64,000 nt of DNA from NCBI GenBank assembly GCA_029948255.1, contig JALIZF010001702.1:434001-498000 (forward strand), read 5' to 3'. The notes under the pieces are model-generated. The model was not told the DNA's origin. It ran no database searches and saw only the letters and a program-made list of their open reading frames with translations. The DNA is from Telmatactis stephensoni. Its lineage: Eukaryota > Cnidaria > Anthozoa > Actiniaria > Isophelliidae. This document shows, in pieces, positions 1-10,300 of the stretch. The translations under genes and the position numbers were made by a program. The first letter of the stretch is position 1, and each line of letters starts with the position of its first letter.

Positions 1-32
1 TTCAACAATAATAATAATATATTTGCACTTAC

Positions 33-1728
33 ATCATCATTGTATTCTTGGGGTATGTGAATCGGCCACTTTGTATCTTGTCGCAGCTAATAAGAGGTAT
101 TTTACGATGATCATCAACTCTCAGACCAATGAAGTTGTACTTGATGAGAACTAATTTTTTCTCTGTGATGATTACAATTCTTTCTTTTTCATGGTCCCAG
201 TGATCTATCCTGAAATTAGAATATTTTTTGTACAAATCAGGTAGGTACATATGTACAAACAATAATTTGTTTTAATTGTTAGGCCTTTACTTATAATATA
301 ATGCCAGACTGTGATTGTGATTTTAGTTCAGACACCAGTATCCAATGAAAATCCTGGCCACTCAGGCACTTCTAGAGGATGTGGGCAATTTTAATGATTT
401 TGAGTAATATATTTAAAGTTATTCAAAAATGATGACAGTAAAACGTACTCTGTTAAAAGGTATGAGCTAACAATTTTTCCATCTTCATCTGGATTGATGA
501 CGCTCTTGCAGTCTGTATCCACTGCATTCTCAAATTGCCCTTCCTGAAAAACAAACAAACAAAAAAATAAATATATATATTAAAAGTAAATAAATAATGG
601 TTTTAATATAAAATATATCAAATATATTATTTTGCGATCTTATGGAAATTCACTATTTAGAATTAACTTGTGAACTAACTAATAAGTAAAGATTCTATCA
701 GTTGCATGACATGTTTGCATGAATATTCACAAGTTGATAGCATAAGTTGTCTGTGTTTGCATGGCTGCGATTTGAAGGTAGATTATGAAATTGATAAACT
801 TTTACACTGTCACTGATTCAAACCTGAAAGCTTCAATTTCTATATAGCGTTACCATCTCCCCTGCAAGAACAGCCTTGAAATGGTTGAAAAGAAGACTCT
901 TGCATGGTAGTTATCAAGGTAGTTTACTGATACAAACTTTTCATACATATATAAAATTGCATTATTCAATATTATATTTATTCAAAAGTACGAGTGGAGC
1001 CAGTTAATTATTACTGCATGACTGATCCTTGCTTGGAAGCTCTTTTCAATTTTAGCGATCATTATATATAGAGTTGTGCGTCAAACTATAAAATAAAGTC
1101 AGCCCCTATCTGTAACCTGGTTTATTTATGTCGAAGGCTGACGTCACGCCTCGTAAATAAATTATGATTTCATCTTAAATAAGTTCGACATTCCAGCATA
1201 TATACGTGCACGATAGCACAAAAAAGATAAAAAATCCTTAGAAACATGAAGAATAAAATAAACTGGTCTGCATCGAGAAAAAGTATTTTCAAACACGTCT
1301 CTTCTATTTTACATCTGACATCACGCTATAACAGTTCATTGTCAGAAATTGTTCAGTTGTAAAAAATTCACTTCTCTTGAATTGAGCTCAAAACTATGTA
1401 ATTCTAAACGACTATTAGAAAGTGAGACTCTTCGTTAAACGTTTGTACTTACCCTAAGAGAAAAGTACTTTTTCGCCTCTTCTCGTTTTATCTTTTCCGA
1501 AAGTTCTTGCATTTCCTCTGGTGTGTAATTCGGAGCGACCGGAGGAGGCTGATTTAGCAATCTTTGATCACGAATTGTTACATCTGGAACCTCAGGATTG
1601 TCGAGATCTGCATCTAAAGGGCTCTTGGGTTCCTCTTCCGTCGATCCAGGATAGTCTGGCGGCCTTTGGGAGTGAAACGAGGGATGTTTTTCGTCAAGTT
1701 TGTCTTCACTTGCAACGCCTTCTGCCAT
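33..1728 (-). CDS. TPRG1L: TPRG1L-like protein (hSac2 domain), 5' part, truncated by window edge
   Basis: Three minus-strand exons, 1453-1728, 449-543 and 33-209, are joined by GT-AG introns with matching phases (0, then 2). They give about 183 residues, and a donor at 27-32 leads out of the window, so the C-terminus is missing. The start ATG at 1726-1728 lies in AAAATGGC. Residues 1-80 are polar, proline-rich and acidic. From EAKKYFSLR onward the protein follows vertebrate TPRG1/TPRG1L: LLTEIDHWDHEKERIVIITE corresponds to the family's LLTEVDHW..EKERLVLVTE, followed by the IKYNFI segment and a GRFTYP segment. This is the start of the hSac2 (inositol phosphatase-associated) domain. Vertebrate TPRG1L (MOVER) is a synaptic-vesicle peripheral protein and has no shown enzyme activity. 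The role here is unknown; a vesicle or phosphoinositide link is inference from the family. TPRG1 and TPRG1L cannot be told apart. Confidence 0.85.
544..1452 (-). other. Intron 1 of the TPRG1L-like gene
   Basis: This intron has donor GTAAGT read from 1452 downwards and acceptor TTTTTCAG just above 543. It is AT-rich and I see no ORF, RNA gene or recognisable repeat in it. The second intron, 210-448, is likewise plain. Confidence 0.8.
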
Positions 1729-2405
1729 TTTTACTTCGAACGAATAACTCGACCCCAGGACTTCTGTTTTTGTAATATCAAAAAGTTATGATGGGAGGGG
1801 AGGGTAAGTTTTCAGATCGACGAGAATCCATTATTGACGTTATTCATTTTATCGTTTTCACATTTTGGAAAAGCTTGTGAAATTTTCAACGTGTTCAAAG
1901 TGTTCACAATATTCGATATCAGTTAACCTATGAACTGAGGGCAAATTTTAATTTAATTATTTTAATTTAAAATTTTTTTTGGCTCACGGCACAGGAAGCC
2001 CAAACAATACTCATTAAAAACTGATATGCAAAAAATGTCACGAGTTGATACCCTATCTTGGAAGATTATGCCTTTGATACTTCCTTTCTTGTACCGTTTT
2101 GTTTATTTTTCATATGTATATACAATGAATGGGAAGCGCTGGGAAGGTAAGATTTTAAGAAACTAGTGACGTATTTCCGGTTGCCGATTTTAGCGCCAAA
2201 CCAAACGGCAGAATCTTGACTTGCTGAGACGCCAGCTTGCGTAAAAAGCCTGATATGATGAGTCCCTAATATGAAGATTTACAAAAGTAAGCCTTAAGTA
2301 TAGTTCTATACGTTTGGTTTTCATTTTGAAAAGCGAAACTTATTTTTCTTCAGCCGAAACAAAAGAAGTTGTATGAGAAGATATAAAAGCCATCATAGTT
2401 TATAG
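1729..2405. other. Intergenic, upstream of the TPRG1L-like gene
   Basis: This must hold the 5' UTR and promoter of the minus-strand TPRG1L-like gene. A G-rich patch lies near 1789-1806. No TATA box is obvious and no further gene is seen. Confidence 0.5.
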
Positions 2406-2650
2406 CGCCCTTTCACATGTAGCGTCCTTTGCAGACCGGTTTTTTGTGTCGGTCCTATTCTCCGTGGGGAAGGGAGAATAGGACCGACACAAAAAACGTC
2501 TGCAAAGGAGGCTAGTTCACATGAGAGAGCCGGTGCCCCTTATTAAATGTAGTGAGGATAACTCTTTTGTTTTGTGTGCCCCCAGGGAAAAGAAAACAAA
2601 AGAGTTATCCCTGCTACAGAGGGACACCCTCTCTTATGTGAACAGGCCCT
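2406..2650. repeat. Foldback MITE-like element made of two hairpins
   Basis: Two inverted repeats sit end to end. Hairpin one (2426-2508) pairs CCTTTGCAGAC with GTCTGCAAAGG on the outside, then pairs a perfect inner stem of 24 bases (ending CCTATTCTCC / GGAGAATAGG) around a 9-base loop. Hairpin two (2515-2643) pairs GTTCACATGAGAGAG with CTCTCTTATGTGAAC, and in its centre GATAACTCTTTTGTTTT pairs with AAAACAAAAGAGTTATC. Outer ends near 2406 (CCCTTTCACATG) and 2650 (CATGTGAAC-like, then GGCCC) are also roughly inverted. The short open reading frame inside is a by-product of the palindrome. The transposon superfamily is not determinable. Confidence 0.75.
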
Positions 2651-3667
2651 TAATAGAAAGCTCTCAAAGGAAGTCTAAAATGGAACATGATTTGCTGTAC
2701 AAGAGGAAGTGAATACTTAATGTTTGAGAATGCATCTGAAAGCCAAGGAATAATGAATAATGACAACAATGAATAACAGGAAAAAAAAATAGAAAAAGAA
2801 TAAGGAATAATGGGAAACAGTTAAATGATACATTCTCGAGAAAACTTGTTTGGGAAATTATCAGGAATAATTATTGTAGTCCAATTATTCTGCATCCATC
2901 CCCTGAGAGAGGCCTCAAGTCCATGTCATGTGACAAGACAGAAAAGGAGTATGAGTAGTTGCAAAACTTCACTCTCTTTTGAGCCTTCGTTTTAATTTTT
3001 AACATCATCTGATCAAATGTTGTTCTTTGGTGTATAATGTCAGGGCAAGCTAGATTTGAATCATGTCAAATGGATATTTTGTGTGTATTTAGTCATTTCT
3101 ACCCATACTTCTTTTCAGGTGAATCACATAGGCATGAGGCCTTTTGCTCAACATTTTTTTAATAGCTGTATACATTATAGTTCTTTTGTATTCTATCCTA
3201 AAGCTGATGTTAAGACTGAGATGATTTGCAACAATGATTTTTTGCACAATGCTAGTGATATCTGATGGTGATGTTGGAGTTGAAGGTAGTGCACACTTTA
3301 TTCTAGGCAGCAATGAAGTATTTCAGAAATACCCTTGAGATAAGGCCCCATCAAAGTAGACTTGGCAGATGCTAGTAAGCAGCTGAAAAGTCTTGTCTCC
3401 CTCAACCCAGGCAAATTGGTAAGTTACATGACTGTACATAATATATTTATTGGTATACCACTTTTTGAATACCAACTTTGCAAAGAAAGTTTCTTCCTGG
3501 CTAATTGTGAACACCTGATGCTTTTCATGAATTTTCAAAATTTCCAAAAGAAAAGTTTGTTGGTTTTAATATTGCATAGTCTTACTTCAAGTAATACATA
3601 AAAAGGTTTCAAATTGCATTTGTTTCCCCTGGTGAATCAAATAACACAACATTGAATCAAACAGATG
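2651..3667. other. Intergenic, 3' flank of the FBXO42-like gene
   Basis: No gene is recognised. On the minus strand, AATAAA polyadenylation signals occur at 3446-3451 and 3297-3302, downstream of the FBXO42-like stop codon. Either could end that transcript. Confidence 0.4.
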
Positions 3668-5728
3668 TTAATTTACTTTTAAAAGCATATTCCATGAATC
3701 TCCTAATACAGTGTTAAAACCACCTAATATTATAAATTCACCTCGTCCCTTAATTGCAGAGGTATGCCATGCTGCAGCAGTGGGCATGTTGATTGAATAC
3801 TTTCCTTTTTGCCACTTGCAACAGCCTTGTTGAGTTAGTAGCTGACTACAGTCGAGAATAAACATCTCTAGGGACAAAAGCTCTTTGCTGTCTGCTGGGA
3901 TATTAGTATTGTCTGATTTTGTAAATTTAGTTGACATATTGAACACAATGAGTCTGTCCAACAGCATGACAGCTGGGTTGTTCACTAGTCTACATTCCAA
4001 TGAGTCTGCATTATTCACTTTAATCTCTGACCAGACCATGGTTTTCAAGTTCAGTAGCCAGATTTCATGACAGGGCTTGAAAGATAAACAAAAGAATGAA
4101 TGAATGACTGAGTGACTACACAAATGATGGATAAATGAATGAATAAATGAATGAATGAGTGGATGGATGAATGAATGGATGAATGAGTGAATGAATTTAT
4201 GCACGTCTCATTCCCACATAAAAAGCTGACATAATCCCCTCCCTAGCTCCCCTCTACCAAACAAGTTATTAGCCTTACTCTTCCAGACTGTCCTCCAATA
4301 ATTAGTAAGGTATTGGAATTCAACATCACCTGCAGAAAAGATAGAGCAAGAGAAGAAAAATCATTTAAAAATTTCTACTATAATCACACACAGAAAAAAA
4401 TCATGCCAATATTTGTGGACAAAATTCATAACTAGTCAATTATCATACTAGCCTTTATTCTCTAACGGGGGACCTAAGCAGGTAGTAATCATACCTGAGA
4501 GTGACCCCATCTTGGAGAGGGCCTTTCACCAGTGATTTCAGGCTTCAACCAACATAGCCAGTTAAGATCATACATCCAGACATCATTAAACCTAAATATG
4601 GATTGCTTCTACATTAGCACAAATTATGTCAATTCTGCCACCCTATTAATACCACCGTCTAGTTATTATGGCCATCTGCCAGATTTTTAATTCCCAGGCA
4701 TTCAATCTCTTTGTATTTTACCTTGGATTACAGCCACTTTGCAATATTCCCACTATTAGTTTGTTTATATGTCAAATTTCTTACAAATTTGGACTGTAGT
4801 GTAAACTATATGGATATAAAATTATGATGGATTAAAGACAATGGCATTAGAGATGTAATTATTGTTTTTAAACATTGTTTTTAGCAACAGGGTGACATAG
4901 TAACCTATATATACACCCAATATTAGAATTACACTTGAAGAATATTCTAGAAATCTGGGGTAGAGACCCTGAAAGGCCAGTGGTACGAACCCTGCAAAAG
5001 CAAGGGTAAGTCTGTTGCAGAACAGAGAAGGGTTTTTGTATCAATATTTTGATGACATAAGCACTGGTCAGTGTACTTCACTGACCGTATCCATCTCTGA
5101 CAACCTCCAAAAACAATCATTTGATCGTGTACAACACAAGCACCATGTCCAGCTCTTTTGGATGGCTGAGGCGAGTCTATATTAGTATGTGGAACATTCC
5201 ATGTAACTAATTAGGTATGTCTAGTATATGCACGTCATTATGTCCCCAAGGAGTTGTAGATCTTATTCTATCTCCAAAACTTGAACAACCACCAAAAAGA
5301 ACAATTTGATTTTTATGGACAACGACACTTGGGGAATTTCTCGGTGGAGGTGGATGGCCTGATATGCTTAATTTGGTCCATTTGTAGTCCCTCAAGTCCA
5401 GTTTATACACAGTAATGTGATCTTTTATGGAGGAGCATCCATCAAATACATACATAGACGTCCCAAGAACACAGCTTCTGTGAGAATGATTAGAAGAAAT
5501 AGGTGGATGTTGAAGAAGAGAGTGAAAATGGAGGCTACCTTTGCAGACACTATCGGAAAGCTGTCGCTGACGATAGTCGATAATTGATAAAACTAAACTA
5601 TGCCACAATTTGCAAACTAATTTTGCTTGTTGCAGTTCTCCATAAGAAGATAAATATGATAATAATTTTGCTAAAATTTCGTTTGGAAGACTTAGAAAAT
5701 GGCATTGTTTCTCTTTTTCGTCCGCCAT
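3668..5728 (-). CDS. FBXO42: F-box/kelch-repeat protein, FBXO42-like, with a one-base frameshift in exon 1
   Basis: Coding exons on the minus strand are 5086-5728, 4495-4591, 4279-4329 and 3668-4075. All introns are GT-AG. Phases agree only if one base is missing in exon 1. The start MADEKEKQ lies in AAAATGGC; the open frame reaches up to 5794 but this Met has the better context. Residues about 10-47 form an F-box (SLPNEILAKLLSYL...LVCKLWHSLV), which in this class binds Skp1 of an SCF ubiquitin ligase. Kelch blades follow (YVFDGCSS, IVLFGGCSS, MIVFGGCQR, FNDVWMYDLN, LLIIGGQSGR, IWLLNL), then a C-terminal block GRGEFIILGG. Human FBXO42 ends with the closely similar GRGELIIFGG block. About 399 residues are expected if the frame is restored, much shorter than human FBXO42 (about 717), which has a long low-complexity insert absent here. 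At 5207-5212 the frame reads DIPN then a stop, while the next frame continues WNVPHTNID... directly. Either this is a sequencing or allelic indel, or the gene is newly broken. Confidence 0.8.
4096..4200. repeat. Degenerate (GAAT/GGAT)n tetranucleotide repeat in the last FBXO42-like intron
   Basis: Repeated AATG units run through the intron close to the acceptor of the last exon. Read in frame they make an artificial IHSFIHSF peptide that should not be annotated as part of the protein. Confidence 0.85.
4592..5085 (-). other. Intron 1 of the FBXO42-like gene
   Basis: The donor is GTCAGT after codon bases CG, and the acceptor is TTTAG before 4591. No other feature is seen in it. Confidence 0.7.
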
Positions 5729-6921
5729 TTTGAATCTGTTTAAAAATACCGCAGACCGCCAGCAACGCAGGCTATTTTGATTGATTGTGTACATATTGGG
5801 CTTCCTGTGGATCGCAAAGGAAAAGAAGAAGGTCGGAAGGTCATTTTGAGGTTAAGAGACGCAGAGCCGTTCAAATATCATCCGTTGTTGCTATGGCGTT
5901 TATGTACATGGTGATTTGGTCTATGGCTTAACGTCCTTACTATGAAGGGACACTTCAATCCATTCACACAACCATGAGAATGAATCAAACTTGTACTTAA
6001 GTGAATTCTAACAACGAGTTAGCCTGGCAAACGGACAGCGACCTGGAAGGCACTTCTTATTAATGCACAGCTAGACGAACTTCTCCTTTAAGCCATCAGC
6101 TATTCAGCGCGTACCTCCCTCTATGTAACAGCCAAACGCCAAAAGCCGGAAACGCACCTGTACCTTGCATTAACACTGTATAAGGTCTCTGCATCTAATC
6201 TGCATAACGTCCAGCAGCGAATGGTCGTAGGGACAACTGAAGATCGTGAAAAAAAATCATGGAGCTTTTGCCCCCGCAACAGTTCGCACGAAGATGTTGG
6301 CAAGATGAGGATGAATTGCTCAAGGTCTATAGCTTTTACTAAATGTATTTGTCTTCTCTACTTTCGGCTCGAAACCACTGTTATGGATATTGGACAGTCC
6401 AAGAAAGGGGTTGTACGAAGAGTGGATATGCGCTCTCAGCTGGATAAATCCTCATCCAGTCCACGCTAGCCACTCTTTGTGTAACTGGAACCAGGAGAAG
6501 GGTGTGTCCAACCTGCATGCCGGTACTTCTTGTGTCAAGTCACGAGGACAAAACCATAGAAATTTGCACCGTCCGATACTCGTGTGGTCTGTTGGCGAGA
6601 TGGGGACATGCTCTTAGAATGAAAACACGTATCAGAATTACTGAATTAAGTTGTGATCGTCATCTTACGCCGTAAGATCTGGCATGGCTCGATCGGTCCA
6701 ACATATTCCTGTCTGCTGGATTCCTCTTGCATACAGTAATAAAGTAAAGTAAAGTAAAGCGACCATATTTTACGTTGATAACTCGTGACAGGTAATTTGA
6801 GTAACTGATAAACTTGAGGTCGACGGTGCGCTCATTTTACTCCCCTCTCTCCATCAGTGCTCCGTTTTAAGGGTATTTAAAGCTACTTAAAGCTACACAG
6901 AAAGGAAAGAAGTTAAAACAA
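5729..6921. other. Intergenic repeat-like DNA with a GTAAA tail
   Basis: The first part is the 5' flank of the FBXO42-like gene. A TTTTTAAACAG acceptor-like string sits just before its ATG, so the 5' UTR could be split. From about 6000 to 6760 the base composition is more even than in its surroundings, and the segment ends in AATAAAGTAAAGTAAAGTAAAG (6737-6759). Short tandem tails of this kind are typical of 3' ends of non-LTR elements. Only short, broken open frames are present. A decayed LINE or SINE is possible but not shown. Confidence 0.3.
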
Positions 6922-6999
6922 GGATGTGAGATCTATGGATCGAACTCTGGACCTCTTGCATCGAAGGTCCGCGCACTAACCAACTCTGCTATTGGGTAA
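6922..6999 (-). repeat. tRNA-like SINE head or tRNA pseudogene
   Basis: On the minus strand TAGCAGAGTTGG fits the RNA polymerase III A box (6981-6992), and AGAGTTCGATCC fits a B box (6938-6949) at tRNA-like spacing. The flanks do not form a clean acceptor stem, so this is more likely a SINE or tRNA relic than a working tRNA. A near-palindrome built on TATCCACTGGATA lies directly beside it at 7005-7045. Confidence 0.5.
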
Positions 7000-7134
7000 C
7001 ATCATTTTATCCACTGGATACGGATTTATCCATCCAGTGGCGCTACTTTTAATAGTCTTGAAAGCTTAGTTTCTTATCTGGAAAGGTTCCCATCATGTGT
7101 GATCCATTCCTCATGTTGATGGGTGGCAGGTTAC

Positions 7135-7370
7135 GCAGGCTAGTTGGTGAGTTGGCAGACCTAGCAGGGGCGGTGTAGTCAGTTCACCGGCTCGCCTCTC
7201 ACCTTTGTGGACCAAGTTCAATTCCCAACTCGAGCCATACGTGATCATGAACTGAGTTTGTTTGTGTTGTTGTTTCCCTTACCACGAAGGTTTTTTTCTC
7301 CGGGTTCTGCTATTTTGCCTCCCTCAGCAAAAACTCACTGAAATGTTTAATAGTTGAGTGATGTATGCAT
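7135..7370 (+). repeat. tRNA-derived SINE, copy 1
   Basis: A box-like TGTAGTCAGTTCACCGG is at 7174-7190 and B box-like GTTCAATTCCC at 7216-7226. A body follows with CTGAGTTTG, a GTTGTT block, CCTTACCACGAAGG, a T run, CTCAGCAAA and TAGTTGAG. The same ordered blocks recur at 38600-38865, so this is a dispersed family. Confidence 0.7.
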
Positions 7371-10300
7371 AGAAAATGTTATGGTAGTCAGAGTGGAGTG
7401 ATTGTCACTGAAAAGCCTCTTTAAACTGGAGTGCCAACCGTGTGTGTGTGTGTCTGTAACTGAAGGAGATTTCCTTAATGGGGCGGCTGACCTTAGAACT
7501 CTACTTCGTGAAGAATTCCTGTTGAACCTGGTACGTGGTTGGGGTGAAAAAGGCCGGTTTACTTTTGAAACAGCGACTGAGTTTCCAGGATATGAACAAC
7601 CGAATAAACCTACTTCAAATGAGACTTTCCAACTCCACCGAACCAGTTCTGCAATCTTGATCGTTAGTTCTATATAATGTATACTTTCAAGATGTACAAC
7701 CAATATGTATTTGGGTATTTGTTGTAATTCTTTGAATGTTTTGTTGTAGCCTTTTGTTGTACTAATCTGGGATGCAACTTTTAGATACTCCTACAATTTG
7801 GTTTTGGATTAAAAAATTTATTGTTGGGTCTCCAGAATATGATGAAAAAGAAAACAATATTCTTTATAAGTAATTTAAAAATTAAAACTTTATCTATAAT
7901 TCACAACAAGATTTATTAACAACCCAGGGGTCCAGCTTTTGAAATACAGCAAAGCCGACTCCCACTCGTACAATAGTGCGCGTTAGAAATATTTCGTGCG
8001 CGAAAATGTTTGCTTTTGTACAAGTTTGTTTACCTATAATATTTTGTAAACAAATTTAAATCCCATTTGATCTTTAAACAATACACGAGCTCCTTTTTTA
8101 AGTTACCAGGCGAAAACATGAGACGTAGATATGGAATTTTTTTCATTGCGTAAATTTTTGGGTTAATATTTTTCGGCGTGGTTTTGCTTATCAATGAATG
8201 AATTTAGACTCTCTTCAACTTTAATTCGTTTTATTTGCATAGGAAGATAAGGTGGCCCTAAATTACTATCGGCAAAACTCAAAGTGATATAATCTGGTCG
8301 CGCTGTTAGCGGCACGAGGCTTGGAGATCACAGGAAACTACCTGATCCCAAGTCTGTTATCTCTCAACCTATTTATTTTAAAGATCTGAACGTTGTGCGA
8401 AATTTGAATCATGTCGCTTCCGGCGTTCACGTTGGGCTAGTGTTTGCAAGTAGAAATAGGTATAATTTTGTGCTTTTCAAATGAACCTTTTAGGGCTGAC
8501 GATTTTTTGTTTGGTATAGTTATGATAAATCTACCGTCGGTCTCGAGCTAGGTGACATGAATATAAAGGGTTTAAGAGAGTGTTGATACTAACGCCATAG
8601 TGTTAATCCTTCAAGGGGTTGTCAATCGTTTAGGTCTTGAAGTATACTGCTAAGGCGATAAATATGTGTTGAAATTGAGCCGTACTTAGTCTTCATTTTT
8701 CTATTAGACAATCAACAAGCACAAACCATCAAAAGGCTTAATTACAAGGTCGAGTCCTCCAAGACATCAAATACAAGATTTCTCAATTAACGGTTAAAAG
8801 AATACAAAAGCAATTTCCTGAATGAAAATAAGATAGATTGGAATTAGACTGATTATTCAACTAGATCAAGGCTATATAGAGCTGTGGCTGGGGTCATCTT
8901 GAGTGAAATTGAGATACCCCCCTCTGGGAGCTAACCAGAAGCGCTTAAGGCACCCTGGAGTGCGCAATTATTATGTCGGCGATTGGCTCTTTTGGCTGAA
9001 AGATGTTTTAAATCTCTTGGTGAGTTTTATCACCAACAAGGACAATAGACCAAATATATTGCGTCTACGAAAAGAAGACTCTTGCTGGGTGCAATCCCAT
9101 CCAGGCTTCTTAATTTGCAGATAGATTTCAAATTTCATAGTCCTTTAGTAAAAGTTCCGTCTCCCTCGTAAAACCTGCGCTTAGTATTTTCGTAAGACAT
9201 TAAGTAAACGAGTATTCAAAATGCCATCGGAAGTTGATCGTTTATTTTTATTTACATACCTATATTGAGAACATAATGAGTAGAGATCAAAATATTTTGC
9301 CTGTATGTTATAGACGAAACATTGGCTTGGACAAGTCCAGACAATAACCAGCTATCAACCTGTTGAAGCATTAGTTATGAACTCCGTTTGATCACAGAAA
9401 GAGTAAAACCAATCTCTTAGCTCAAATATTCCCTAAAGCCGGCTGCATCGTATATATCTTATCATAGAAAGCGGTACATCAAAGAGACTACGCTCAGCAC
9501 GAGCACACAAGAGAGTTGTTCTAAAATAAGTTAGCCCGAGGCAATGCAGTCGTGAAGTACTCGCGTTTTGTTTCATTGAGCTCATTACGACTCAGGCTTG
9601 GCTCATACTTTGTTCAAACTCTACTCCAAACACAAACTATTGCAATAGTTAGTCAAACTTAGTTCTAGTAGGGATCAAGTAGGCCCTCTCTAAAGGACTA
9701 AGACCAGGTTTTCACAAAGCTTATAACGCAGTGTATTTCAATATTAATCAAGGATCAGATAGCCCGCGGTGCACTGATGAATATAAGTTAACAAGAGCTG
9801 AATAGAAAATCTGTCACGATACCGGCGTTCACATGTTACCCTGGCAATTTTTCTCTCAAGTAATTTAAGCAAAGTTTAATTTCTTTGTTGGACGCTGCAG
9901 GAGTACAAGTTGAATCACCACCGACGAGAGCGAAATGCCCGTTATGAGGACCAACTTTTCTGTTGTAAAAACCAAACATACAAAATATTGAAGTCTAAAC
10001 TGGGTGCTCTCGTTCTTTAGTTAGCTTCACTTTAGGGGGATTACGATAACCGCGTCCTCCCGTACGGTCTTAAGACCAAAGCTTAAACCAATGTTCATTG
10101 CTTGTATTGTCTTGGTCTTTGTTTCATTGACATTGTTACGGCTACCGCGGTACGGCCTGATCAACACTTCATTGCAGCGGCCTTTTTGAACTGAATGACA
10201 CTGAAGCTTCTAGAAGGGACAGATGTCTGCTCCTGTCTGTCCAAATCCTGAAATTTTGTCAATGTAAATATCAACTTCTCCTGGGTCCTGTTTAGAGATC

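Noticed and set aside
5207..5260. A tiny intron explaining the FBXO42-like frame change
   Set aside because: The only GT...AG pair that would fit encloses about 30 bases, too short for splicing, and it would remove conserved kelch residues.
7347..7703. 118-residue minus frame and overlapping 91-residue plus frame
   Set aside because: They overlap each other and partly overlap a SINE; no homology is recognised.
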